Assembly: GCA_020429185.1 (NCBI GenBank)
Contig: JAGQLO010000006.1
Span: forward strand, 1-48,852
From: Candidatus Doudnabacteria bacterium
Lineage (GTDB): Bacteria; Patescibacteriota; JABMPQ01; JAGQLO01
Direction of reading: 5' to 3'
Length of the DNA stretch: 48,852 bases
Both the position numbers and the translations under genes were made by a program. The notes below the pieces were generated by a model. It made no database searches. It was given only the letters and a program-made list of their open reading frames with translations, and was not told the origin of the DNA. How positions within the stretch are numbered: position 1 is the first letter of the stretch; every line of letters starts with the position of its first letter. Of this stretch, positions 25,196 to 33,113 are shown in pieces.

Positions 25196-27098
25196 ACAAA
25201 TATCTTCGCAGGCGCTCTGTTTTTTCGGTGCCGATCAGTTCTTCAATTTCTTGATCGGAGGCGTCGCGAATACCTTGTACAGATCCAAACTCTTCTAAGA
25301 GTTGTTTCTTGGTTTTGGGGCCAATGCCTGGGACAGAGTCGAGGACAGATGTTACGGTTGATTTGTTGCGACGTGCACGATGGAACGACACAGCAAAACG
25401 GTGCGCTTCGTCGCGGGCACGCGTGAGGAGTCGCAGTGCAGGGTCCGTAAGTGGAAGAACAAGTGGTTCAGATTTGCCAGGAAAGAAGATTTCCTCTTCT
25501 TGTTTGGCGAGTGCCACAATTGGAATACTTTCCAGGTGGAGTTCTTTGAGGACTTCGACACCAATTCCTAACTGGGGTTTTCCTCCGTCGAGTACAAGAA
25601 GGTCGGGGAGTGGCCATTCTTCACCATGACCTGTTTTTGCAGCGTCTCCGTCTGGGTTGTGAGGTGCTGTTGAATGTGTGAAGCGTCGTCGTAACACTTC
25701 TTTCATACGGCGCGTGTCGTCGGGTGCTGCTTCTTCGTTCTTGATTTTGAATTTGCGATATTGATCTTTGTCTGGCTGGCCATTTGTGAAGACCACCATG
25801 GAAGCGACGGGGTTAGAACCTTGCACGTGTGAGACATCGACACATTCAATACGTTCTGGAAGTTGATCAAGTCCGAGTGCTTCTTGAGTGCGTTCAAGTA
25901 TGGCGAGGTTGGCGGACTCTTTTTGTGTGTGCTTTTGTCGTACTTCTCTTGCGTTGGTAAGCGCAAGCTCTGTAAGACGTCGGCGGGCACCGCGTGCAGG
26001 TTTTGAAATCTTGATGTTCTTGTGGTCGAGTTCGAGTGAACCGGCGCGTGTTCCAAGCCAGGTTTCTAGAATGCCAACATTTGTTGGAAGTGTTTCAACG
26101 AAAATTTCCTTTGGGAGTTGTGTAGAGCTTCCATAAAACTGTAGCAAGAACGCTTCCATGGCTTCGGCAGGCGTTTGATTTGCTTCGCGAGACAATGTGT
26201 AGCTTTCACGTGCAACAAGTGAGCTGTTACGAATCACCATGCGCGCAGCAGTGGCACTTGTTTCTTCATCAGTTCCAAAAGCAATGGCAACAATGTCCGC
26301 CTCCTTAAAGGGCACGTTCACAACATCCTGCGGGTTTCCAAGGAGCTTTCCGATGTCGCGGATTTTGTCGCGAAGGTCGGCAGCTTTTTCATACTTCTTG
26401 GCTTCCGAGGCTTTGTTCATGTTGGTGGAGAGTTCTGTGATCAGCTCGGAAGTATCTCCACGTAAAAAAGATTCCAGTTGGCGAACCTGCTCTGTGTAGT
26501 CTTCTTTGGAAATGTATTTTTGCTCTTCGGTGAGTTCATTGAGAACGCAGGGGGCTGTACAGCGTCCAAGATCCTTTTTCAAACAGGGGCGTTTGATAAA
26601 GCTGCTAGGTGTGTCGTCGCGGAGGTTCAATGTGCAGTCGCGAACTTTGAAGGCTCGACTGAGTAAGCGAAGTGTTCGGTTGAGTGAGCCACCTGAAACG
26701 TAGGGTCCGTAATAGTGCGCGCGGCTGTCGCTGATGCGGCGTACCGTTGAAAGTCGTGGATAGTCTTCGGACCAGTCGATGCGAATGTAACGGAAGTTTT
26801 TGTCGTCCTTCAGCATCACGTTGTAGCGCGGTTTGTGCTGCTTGATGAGTGTGTTTTCAAGCAGGAGAGCTTCTTCTTCTGTGTTCACCACAATGTGATC
26901 GATGTGGTGCGCGTTCATCACCATGCGAGCCTTTCCAGACGGTAGTTGATGAAGACGAAGATAACTGGCTCCGCGCTTGCGCAGGTCTTTTGCTTTTCCG
27001 ATATAGAGCGGTTTTCCGGCCTCGGTTTTAAACAAATACACCCCAGGTTGGTGGGGGAATGCTTTAATCGCGGATTCGATGTCTGGGGGGACGGGCAT
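25194..27098 (-). CDS. uvrC: Excinuclease ABC subunit C
   Basis: This 634-residue protein makes both incisions in nucleotide excision repair, acting with UvrA and UvrB. The N-terminal GIY-YIG nuclease is visible as GVYLFKTEAGKPLYIGKAKD (residues 19-38). The UvrB-binding UVR motif lies around residues 210-250. The central cysteine cluster includes KRPCLKKDLGRCTAPC. The C-terminal RNase H-like domain has IECVDVSHVQGSNPVASMV and ends with helix-hairpin-helix repeats (SVPGIGPKTKKQLLEEFGSV). The promoter box ends six bases before the ATG, so the message is probably leaderless. uvrA lies 9 kb downstream; uvrB is not in the window. Confidence 0.97.
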   Translation of the reverse strand: MPVPPDIESAIKAFPHQPGVYLFKTEAGKPLYIGKAKDLRKRGASYLRLHQLPSGKARMVMNAHHIDHIVVNTEEEALLLENTLIKQHKPRYNVMLKDDKNFRYIRIDWSEDYPRLSTVRRISDSRAHYYGPYVSGGSLNRTLRLLSRAFKVRDCTLNLRDDTPSSFIKRPCLKKDLGRCTAPCVLNELTEEQKYISKEDYTEQVRQLESFLRGDTSELITELSTNMNKASEAKKYEKAADLRDKIRDIGKLLGNPQDVVNVPFKEADIVAIAFGTDEETSATAARMVIRNSSLVARESYTLSREANQTPAEAMEAFLLQFYGSSTQLPKEIFVETLPTNVGILETWLGTRAGSLELDHKNIKISKPARGARRRLTELALTNAREVRQKHTQKESANLAILERTQEALGLDQLPERIECVDVSHVQGSNPVASMVVFTNGQPDKDQYRKFKIKNEEAAPDDTRRMKEVLRRRFTHSTAPHNPDGDAAKTGHGEEWPLPDLLVLDGGKPQLGIGVEVLKELHLESIPIVALAKQEEEIFFPGKSEPLVLPLTDPALRLLTRARDEAHRFAVSFHRARRNKSTVTSVLDSVPGIGPKTKKQLLEEFGSVQGIRDASDQEIEELIGTEKTERLRRYL

Positions 27099-27104
27099 GC
27101 AGTC

Positions 27105-27133
27105 AGTATGCAGCGCTTTTTGTGAATTGACAA
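27105..27133 (-). promoter_or_regulatory. uvrC promoter, sharing its -35 with the divergent gene
   Basis: On the minus strand TTGTCA (27128-27133), a 17-base spacer and CATACT (27105-27110) form the promoter. CATACT ends six bases before the uvrC ATG. The -35 box overlaps the plus-strand TTGACA by five bases. Confidence 0.65.
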
Positions 27134-27155
27134 ATGCCTCAATTAAGGGTATTAT
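27127..27155 (+). promoter_or_regulatory. Promoter of the MYG1-like/2H gene
   Basis: TTGACA (27127-27132), a 17-base spacer and TATTAT (27150-27155) lie 36 bases before the ATG at 27192. The -35 hexamer is also used, on the other strand, by uvrC. Confidence 0.7.
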
Positions 27156-27191
27156 TGTTTTGATTAATGGTGCTGAATTTGCGTTGAGCGC

Positions 27192-28622
27192 ATGTCAAAC
27201 GAGCAGAAGACCATACAGACTATCTTTGTGCCAAAGCGTCTTCAGATCGACACGGTTGTGGCGCTCGTTTTGTTGCGTAAGTATGGAGAAAAGTACTATC
27301 CAGGCGTTTCTACAGCAGTACTGACATTTTTTCGGCAACCTCCTGAAGGAAAAACGGCAGAACAGCTTGAACAAGAGGGGATCTTACCTGTCGACATGTT
27401 GGGTGGTGTTTTCGACCACCATCGGGAGACACGTTCACAAGAGACTGAGAGTGTGAGTCAACTTGTTGCGAAGGAGTTGAAGATCCAAGATGATCCGGCA
27501 CTGAAGAAGCTGCTTCGCTTTGCCTATCGTGATGATATTGAGGGAAAGGGCGTTCTTTCTAAAGATGCAATCGACCGTTCATTTGGGTTGCCGGGATTAT
27601 TGAACAATCTGGTGCGTCAGTATCCCGAGGATCCACAGCGTGTATTCGATATCGTCGAGCCCGTGATTTTGGGGCATCTTGCGGAAGAAACTATGCGGCA
27701 TCATGTATTGCCGGATGACTATCGAAAGAAGTTCGATGAAGGAAAGGTGGATGCGTTTCTTATTCCATTTCGTGGGAAGGAGTTACGCGCACTTACGATT
27801 GATTCTGATCGTAAGGGAATGGTTGGTTTTCTAAAGGCGCATCCGAATATCAAAGCAGACATCGTTGCTCAACGATTTGCGAGTGGCCATATCAATGTGG
27901 TTACGAATCAGCAGTTAACGTTGGATCTGGCGGGTGTTGCTGAGCGAATCCGATTGGCAGAAGCTAAGGCGCGTAACATGCATGAGAGTGAATTTGATGC
28001 GAGTAAGCTTCGTGATCGTGCGCGGACGGATGACTTCCCAATGTGGTATTTAGACGATACGTCTCGTACGGTGCAAAATGGTGGAATTGATCCAGAAGGA
28101 ACAGAGCCAACGAAGCTCTCTCTTGAAGATGTGAAATTAGCGATTGTTGAAGGATTGAACGACTCTGACTCACAAAAAAAAGAACGTGTTTCGTCTGATA
28201 AACATCCACGAAGTTCCAAGAATCGAAATAGTGAGCGGGTGGTGTACACTGCGTTGTTTGTAGATGATGTTGCAGCTCTGAAGGCGGCGTTTCCTCCTGT
28301 TCATCCGAACGAGCAGTATCATCACTCAACCATTCAGTACAAGCCGGACGATGGAATCAACGGTATTTCAGTCGGTGTAAAACATTCCATTCATGTGAAG
28401 GGGCGTGTCACAACCGATGCAATTGATGCACTACTGGTCGAGAATAATGCATCTGAAAATGCGTATCCGCATATCACTCTTTCGACAGCAGAAGGTGTAA
28501 AGCCCGTCCAGAGTAATAAAGAGATAGAAACTGCTGCAAAGCGGGGTGAGATTCTTCCGTTGGATGCAACAATCCAAGTAACAGAAGGGTACTACGATGG
28601 GAGTCGAGAGGTGACTCGATAA
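27192..28622 (+). CDS. MYG1-like (DHH-type) protein fused to a 2H phosphoesterase-like domain
   Basis: This 476-residue protein has two recognisable parts. Residues 5-270 resemble the MYG1/UPF0160 branch of DHH nucleases: DTVVALVLLRKYG matches the first helix after the metal motif, and DMLGGVFDHHRE matches DVGGxYDxxxHRYDHHQ. The histidines of the first metal motif are replaced by VPKRLQ. After a charged linker (about 300-345), the C-terminal 130 residues carry two H-x-[ST]-x motifs, HHSTIQY and YPHITLST, as in 2H phosphoesterases that open cyclic phosphates on RNA. An RNA processing or repair role is inferred. It is divergent from uvrC. Confidence 0.6.
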   Translation: MSNEQKTIQTIFVPKRLQIDTVVALVLLRKYGEKYYPGVSTAVLTFFRQPPEGKTAEQLEQEGILPVDMLGGVFDHHRETRSQETESVSQLVAKELKIQDDPALKKLLRFAYRDDIEGKGVLSKDAIDRSFGLPGLLNNLVRQYPEDPQRVFDIVEPVILGHLAEETMRHHVLPDDYRKKFDEGKVDAFLIPFRGKELRALTIDSDRKGMVGFLKAHPNIKADIVAQRFASGHINVVTNQQLTLDLAGVAERIRLAEAKARNMHESEFDASKLRDRARTDDFPMWYLDDTSRTVQNGGIDPEGTEPTKLSLEDVKLAIVEGLNDSDSQKKERVSSDKHPRSSKNRNSERVVYTALFVDDVAALKAAFPPVHPNEQYHHSTIQYKPDDGINGISVGVKHSIHVKGRVTTDAIDALLVENNASENAYPHITLSTAEGVKPVQSNKEIETAAKRGEILPLDATIQVTEGYYDGSREVTR

Positions 28623-28653
28623 CACCCATTTCTTCTTGTTATACCGTTTATTT

Positions 28654-28676
28654 GCCTTAGAAAAGGCATTTTTTGT
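28654..28676 (+). terminator. Terminator after the MYG1-like/2H gene
   Basis: GCCTT and AAGGC flank an AGAA loop, followed by ATTTTTTG, 31 bases after the stop codon. Confidence 0.75.
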
Positions 28677-28712
28677 GCTTATTTGTTTTTCTACTCTTTT
28701 CTTTTGAGGGTA

Positions 28713-28741
28713 TTGACTTTTTATTATATATGTTGTATATT
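28713..28741 (+). promoter_or_regulatory. Strong promoter of the 28876 unit
   Basis: TTGACT (28713-28718), a 17-base AT-rich spacer and TATATT (28736-28741) come close to the sigma-70 consensus, with a T-rich upstream region resembling an UP element. Confidence 0.8.
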
Positions 28742-28748
28742 TCAACTA

Positions 28749-28875
28749 TGCGCGGAGTGTTTCCGCGTTCGTTCGTCCTCATTCCATTTTCTCCGTTTCG
28801 AGGAAGAGGGCATTGACAAGGTCAACTAGTGGCATGCAACGCCCCCGCTTTTGCAGGGGGGTGGAGGAGTGATCC
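28749..28875 (+). promoter_or_regulatory. Hairpin-rich 5' leader and Shine-Dalgarno of the 28876 gene
   Basis: Three hairpins line the leader: CGCGGA/TCCGCG (28751-28767), TTGAC/GTCAA (28813-28825), and CCCCCGC/GC-A-GGGGG (28842-28860). A strong GGAGGAGT (28863-28870) then sits six bases before the ATG. The last hairpin almost touches the ribosome-binding site and could influence initiation. Confidence 0.6.
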
Positions 28876-30468
28876 ATGTCTGACAGCACGAAGAAGCCGG
28901 GTACCGCTGAGGGTGGGACCCGTCGTAGCAGCCGCCGTCCCCGCCGTGGTGCGGGACAGGGTGAGCGTCGTCCGCCGCGGCAGACTGCTGCGGTGGATGC
29001 CAACAACACTGGCGCCGATCAGGCGCTGCAGCCCGCTCCTAAGAAGGGGGGTGAGGGTGGCGGTCGCCCCAAGGGCCGACGTGATGGTGGCCCGCGCAAC
29101 GGCAACCCCGGTTCCGGTCGGCGGCCCCGACCGGCGGACCGCGACGCGCGCGGCAATGGCAACGGCGAGAGTGGGCAGCAGCGGTCGCGGCGCAGCAACC
29201 TGCCCTACTGGGCGTCGACCGGGTGGTTCCGGCCGGTCCCTCAGGGTTCGCGACACCGTAAGCCGAGCGAGATGGTGCGTGGGCACGTGGTCTTGTTGGG
29301 GATCCCGGTTATGCCGGAGGTCCTTAACTGGGCGCAGGCTCGGTTCCTGAGTGACAACCGCAACACCGTCTCGTGGGTGCTCAACCGCACCCCGCCGCCA
29401 CCCCTCGGGGAAGTGGACCGCGACCGCGCGCAGATCGAGTTTGCGGATCTCGTCACGTTGGGGGCCATCACGACCCACCACATGGTTGATGGCGATTCCG
29501 TCGCGTCGGTCATGTCGGAGAATGCGGGTGCGGATCTCGAGTTGCCCCCTCACGTCACCGTGGTCGCTCAGGCGTCCATGGGCGGCGTGGCCGCGGCGCT
29601 CAAGTTGCGGGGTGCGTGCACTCCCGAGCTCGAGCTCGCTGCCGATGCCGCGACGACCAACGTCGAGGTGTGGGATAGCGTCAGCGGCGATGCCCTGATG
29701 GTCCTCGAGGCCATCAAGGGAACGCCTCGCGGCAAGGACTACTACGACATCTTCAGCCAGGTGTTCAACTGGTGGATGGCCGGGTGTTCCGCGAAGGATC
29801 CGGTCGTGGCGACGTTCAAGGCGCACCAGCAGGCCTTCGTCGATGTCGTGGCTGCCACTTCGGCGGCGCAGGCATTGGATCGCTTCTCGGTGCTTGAGGA
29901 TGATGATGACCAGGCACTGACGCCGGACGTGGCGTGGATGTGTCTGGCGCTCGATGAGCCGTACGTCTTGTCACAGATCGGGCGTGCCTTCTGGGTGATG
30001 AACGTTGGTCCGCAGCGTGCTCTCGTGGTGCAGCGGGCCGATTCGTTGATCCTGTCGGTCATGGTGCGCCGTGATCAGCAGGATATCCGGGCGCTGCTTC
30101 GGCTGTCGCCTGGTCTGGGCTACTACACGCGGTTCCCGCTCCATGGGGATCACGACGTGGTTTCTCAGGCGATCCAGATGGCTTTCGACATCGTCGACGG
30201 CAAGTCCGTCGACATGGATCTCTTCAACGAGCTCGTCGGCGAGCTCGAAGAGGCTCGCAAGGCGCACGAGGCTGCGATTCGGGAGGCTGACGAGAGTCGG
30301 CGCCTTCTCGAAGGAATGCCGTTCGGTGATCGTCGGCCGCGTCGGCACGAGCGTCCGTCGAAGCCGGCTCATCAGCCGCGAAACGAGGGGTTCAATCCCC
30401 AGCTGCGCGAGAAGATCGCGTTGCTCCTGCCGCAGCTCAAGGCGCAGCTCGCTGCGCTGCAGGGCTAG
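28876..30468 (+). CDS. Unrecognised GC-rich protein A of a putative paralogous family
   Basis: This 530-residue protein was not recognised. Residues 1-110 are Arg/Gly/Pro-rich and probably disordered, starting with the motif AEGGTRRSSRRPRRGAGQ. The globular part begins near LPYWASTGWFRPVPQG. VVLLGIPVMPEVLNWAQARF lines up with VLGHRVGPGLQGW in the protein at 33114, and HVTVVAQASMGGVAAALKLR followed by VEVWDSVS lines up with MVVIPPTTDALLALLRAEG and RDQWDSIT there. A Glu/Ala-rich coiled coil (about 455-480) precedes a basic C-terminus. GC content is well above that of the neighbouring uvrC and MYG1-like genes. Function is unknown; nucleic-acid binding through the basic tail is plausible. Confidence 0.6.
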   Translation: MSDSTKKPGTAEGGTRRSSRRPRRGAGQGERRPPRQTAAVDANNTGADQALQPAPKKGGEGGGRPKGRRDGGPRNGNPGSGRRPRPADRDARGNGNGESGQQRSRRSNLPYWASTGWFRPVPQGSRHRKPSEMVRGHVVLLGIPVMPEVLNWAQARFLSDNRNTVSWVLNRTPPPPLGEVDRDRAQIEFADLVTLGAITTHHMVDGDSVASVMSENAGADLELPPHVTVVAQASMGGVAAALKLRGACTPELELAADAATTNVEVWDSVSGDALMVLEAIKGTPRGKDYYDIFSQVFNWWMAGCSAKDPVVATFKAHQQAFVDVVAATSAAQALDRFSVLEDDDDQALTPDVAWMCLALDEPYVLSQIGRAFWVMNVGPQRALVVQRADSLILSVMVRRDQQDIRALLRLSPGLGYYTRFPLHGDHDVVSQAIQMAFDIVDGKSVDMDLFNELVGELEEARKAHEAAIREADESRRLLEGMPFGDRRPRRHERPSKPAHQPRNEGFNPQLREKIALLLPQLKAQLAALQG

Positions 30469-30481
30469 GCACGCCCAAGGG

Positions 30482-30567
30482 CCTCCGGCTGACCACCGGA
30501 GGTGTGCCAACACCTTCACGGGCTGACCACCCGCTGCAACTGGCCGTGTATCCGACACGGTTGACCA
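30482..30567 (+). repeat. Tandem hairpins displaying an identical CTGACCA loop
   Basis: CCTCCGG-CTGACCA-CCGGAGG (30482-30502) and CGGG-CTGACCA-CCCG (30519-30533) show the same seven-base loop on different stems. A third hairpin, CCGTGT/ACACGG (30544-30560), is followed by TTGACCA. All lie in the 3' untranslated region of the 28876 gene. Confidence 0.6.
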
Positions 30568-30588
30568 AGTCGTACTTTTCTCGGACCA

Positions 30589-30626
30589 GGCCCAATGCCA
30601 CAGAGCATTGGGCCTCTTTCTTTTGT
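30589..30626 (+). terminator. Terminator of the 28876 unit
   Basis: A perfect 10-bp stem GGCCCAATGC/GCATTGGGCC with a six-base loop is followed by TCTTTCTTTTG. Confidence 0.88.
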
Positions 30627-30694
30627 CTTATGTTAGGCGATTTCTCTGTTTAGACTGTTTAGAGCAGTCGCTTTTTTTTGGTTCCTGCAGACTA

Positions 30695-30722
30695 TTGACA
30701 AAAATATAATATATGCTATATT
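30695..30722 (+). promoter_or_regulatory. Strong promoter of the 30868 unit
   Basis: TTGACA (30695-30700), a 16-base spacer and extended -10 TG-C-TATATT (30717-30722) give one of the best promoter matches in the window. Confidence 0.8.
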
Positions 30723-30723
30723 T

Positions 30724-30867
30724 CTCTCACGACCGTGGTGGGAGTGGTCGAGGGTACACCGCGTGGTGTGCCGATTGGTGAGCGGGCGTCGCCCGTTGTC
30801 ACCGCGTTCTCTCACAATTTGATGATTGTAGATCCGCGTTTCGAGAAGCGGACTACAGGAGTGTGTT
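30724..30867 (+). promoter_or_regulatory. Five-hairpin 5' leader of the 30868 gene
   Basis: Five hairpins fill the leader: CGACC/GGTCG (30730-30750), GGTACACC/GGTGTGCC (30753-30772), GTGA with CGGGC/GCCCG inside TCAC (30778-30802), ACAAT/ATTGT (30814-30829), and TCCGC/GCGGA (30833-30852). AGGAG (30857-30861) follows as ribosome-binding site. Confidence 0.6.
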
Positions 30868-32820
30868 ATGTCCCAGGTAGACATCCAGGGCCTCGCCGGC
30901 CTGCTGCAGGGGTTGGGGGGCGCCCTCGAGGCCCTCAAGAGCGACGCCGCTGCCGGCGCGTTCGAGGGCTTCGACTTCCAGACCGGGCGCGTGGTGCGCT
31001 CGGTCGAGGAGCAGGCGCCCATCCCGGCCAAGGTGGCCAAGCCCAAGCTGAGCGGGCGTGAGCTCAGCGAGGAGATCCGAGAGGCCGGAGAGATCTTCGC
31101 CCGGGCCATGGAGGCGGCCCGCGCGCAGGCTACGGTGTCTGCAGAGCTCGAGGCGAAGGCTGCGCAGGCGGAGGGGAATCCCGCCGTCTACCAGGCCCTC
31201 GTCCGGGCCGCTTCGGAAGCGCGCGACGAGGCGGGTCGCGAGCTCCTGGAGGCCGAACGGGCGGCTGATCGGCTCAAGGTGGCTTACAAGGCTGCCAAGG
31301 TCGACGCGGCGCCGGTCCGGCAGGTCTTCGACGGCACGATGGACGCGACCCTGGCCTACATCCGCTCGCTCGCCCCGAAGGGGCGGCGCACGGACAGGTC
31401 GGAGGTCGTGGCCGAGCCGGTCGAGCGTGACCCGGTTGATCTGACGGAGATCTACGCCCGGGAGATCGAGGCGCTCGAGGGCGCCTACGCCCAGCTCGTG
31501 GGCTGGGTCACGAACGAGCCGCAGCGGGATGCTGAAGGCGAGGTCTTGCTCGATGACGACGGCAACCCGCTCATGGTCGTCGAGAAGGGTTTGTGGAGGG
31601 ACCTCGGCTTCGAGGTCGGGCTGGTCTGGAAGTACGAGGAGGACGACCAGTCCGTCGAGGCGGAGGCCTGGCGCAAGTCGGGCGCTGCTCGCATCTGCGA
31701 GCTCGGGATGCGCGTCGAGGCCTTCCTCAACACGGATGTCGAGGACATCGATGTTGCGGGCTCCTTGGCTTCGCTCCGGCTGGCCGTGTGGGACGCGAAC
31801 ATGGAGGTCCTGCGTATGCGGGCCACCAAGTCGTCTCGCGAGACCAAGACGGCAGTCGCACGGCAGAAGGCCTGGGCTCGTAAGCGAGACCTGCAGGAGC
31901 TGATCCCGGTCGGCTTGGCGTTCCTCGCCCTCTTCCTGGTGCGTGGAATGCAGCGGTCGCAGCGACTGCGCAGCCCCAAGCACCAGTTGGGTTCGGACGA
32001 CCTGCGGTTGCCGACCGAGGGGACCGAGCCGTTCGGGCACGCGTTCCGGCGCCAGCTCCAGCAGAGCGTCCAGATCCCGCGCAAGGTCGAACTCGAGGAT
32101 CTCGTCCAGGCGGTTTTCGACGACCTCGGTCGTCAGGACAACCAGGGTGAGGTGCTCGAGGCGGCGCTGCGTGGACTGCCGCGTCTGAAGGGTGTGAGCG
32201 GCAAGCTGAAGCAGGCTGCGGGCGAGGCGATCGCGTGGTTTGATGGGCGCGAACGGGCCTTCAAGGCCCGGGCCGTGTTCCTGCTCTCGGTGTTCGTTCT
32301 GCGTAGCGTCCACCAGAAGGGGCACCCGTTCGCGCAGATCCTGAAGTTGGCGAACGAGATTCAGGATCGCACGCGGCAGGGGCTCATCGAGTACCTCTGC
32401 CGCGAGGCAGACCTGGACGTGGATCAGGCGGTGAGCCTGGTCACATCGTTCACCACGCCGGCGGACGCCGACTCGACGGAGAAGCGGAACAAGCTCAAGG
32501 TGTGGCAGGTCCTGGCCGCCCTCGTGGGTGGTTTGGAGCTCATCGTGGGTGAAGAGCTCACGATGGGTAGTCGGGCGTGGGATGACCTGCGCAAGGCCTT
32601 GGCCAACTTGACCCGCGCTTTGCCCTCCACACCGGTTTCGCCGAAGGCGATCGAAGCGTCCTCCCCGGACGCGCCGGCTTCCCAGGCCGGTTCCGCCGAA
32701 GGTGGCACCCGCCGCCGCAAGGGCTCGGCTCGCCGACAGGGCGCTGGTCAGAAGGCTGGTTCCCCGGCCGGTTCGCGGACCGCTCGCCGCGCGTTCACGC
32801 GCGGCAATAACGCCAGCTAG
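30868..32820 (+). CDS. Unrecognised GC-rich coiled-coil protein with a possible membrane helix
   Basis: This 650-residue protein was not recognised. Residues 60-160 are Ala/Glu/Arg-rich and strongly helical (coiled coil). An acidic alpha-helical region follows (EIYAREIEALEGAYAQLVGW). One hydrophobic stretch near residue 350 (LIPVGLAFLALFLVRG) may cross the membrane or be buried. The remainder is helical, with a second hydrophobic patch (FKARAVFLLSVFVLR). The last 45 residues are basic and low-complexity and contain AEGGTRRRKGSARRQGAGQ, close to the N-terminus of the protein at 28876 but encoded by different codons. GC content is high throughout. It is monocistronic with its own promoter and terminator. 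Function unknown. Confidence 0.6.
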   Translation: MSQVDIQGLAGLLQGLGGALEALKSDAAAGAFEGFDFQTGRVVRSVEEQAPIPAKVAKPKLSGRELSEEIREAGEIFARAMEAARAQATVSAELEAKAAQAEGNPAVYQALVRAASEARDEAGRELLEAERAADRLKVAYKAAKVDAAPVRQVFDGTMDATLAYIRSLAPKGRRTDRSEVVAEPVERDPVDLTEIYAREIEALEGAYAQLVGWVTNEPQRDAEGEVLLDDDGNPLMVVEKGLWRDLGFEVGLVWKYEEDDQSVEAEAWRKSGAARICELGMRVEAFLNTDVEDIDVAGSLASLRLAVWDANMEVLRMRATKSSRETKTAVARQKAWARKRDLQELIPVGLAFLALFLVRGMQRSQRLRSPKHQLGSDDLRLPTEGTEPFGHAFRRQLQQSVQIPRKVELEDLVQAVFDDLGRQDNQGEVLEAALRGLPRLKGVSGKLKQAAGEAIAWFDGRERAFKARAVFLLSVFVLRSVHQKGHPFAQILKLANEIQDRTRQGLIEYLCREADLDVDQAVSLVTSFTTPADADSTEKRNKLKVWQVLAALVGGLELIVGEELTMGSRAWDDLRKALANLTRALPSTPVSPKAIEASSPDAPASQAGSAEGGTRRRKGSARRQGAGQKAGSPAGSRTARRAFTRGNNAS

Positions 32821-32920
32821 TCGCTGCTAAAGATCGGCCGCATTGGGCACGTGGTCGGTCTGCCTCGCTCTCGCTCCTTCACTCTTCCGACTTCCTCTCG
32901 CTCTTTCGTCGGGGTTTGTT

Positions 32921-32959
32921 GCCCGGTACGTACAACGTGCCGGGCGTTTTCTTTTTCTG
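32921..32959 (+). terminator. Terminator of the 30868 unit
   Basis: GCCCGGTACGT and ACGTGCCGGGC form an 11-bp stem (one G-U pair) with a short loop, followed by GTTTTCTTTTTC. It lies about 100 bases after the stop; nothing else was seen between. Confidence 0.88.
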
Positions 32960-32992
32960 AGATTTTTTTGCAGGAAGTTCTTGGTTAATATC

Positions 32993-33021
32993 TTGACTTT
33001 CTTTCAGAAGTGTTTCATGTT
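32993..33021 (+). promoter_or_regulatory. Probable promoter of the 33114 unit
   Basis: TTGACT (32993-32998) is followed after 17 bases by CATGTT (33016-33021). The -10 box is weaker than in the two preceding units. Confidence 0.5.
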
Positions 33022-33027
33022 TACCAG

Positions 33028-33113
33028 CGTTGTTGGTACTGACTGTACCGTCGCCTCTCATTGAGGCGAACTGAAAAAGGGACCGTTGTCCCAAAGCCAG
33101 AGAAGGAGCAGCG
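33028..33113 (+). promoter_or_regulatory. Three-hairpin 5' leader of the 33114 gene
   Basis: Three perfect hairpins are evenly spaced: GGTAC/GTACC (33035-33049), TCGCCTC/GAGGCGA (33051-33069) and GGGAC/GTCCC (33079-33092). AGAAGGAG (33101-33108) then lies five bases before the ATG. Confidence 0.6.

Noticed and set aside
30853-32325. Antisense 490-codon frame opposite the 30868 gene
   Set aside because: High GC removes stop codons on the opposite strand; the plus frame has promoter, Shine-Dalgarno and terminator.
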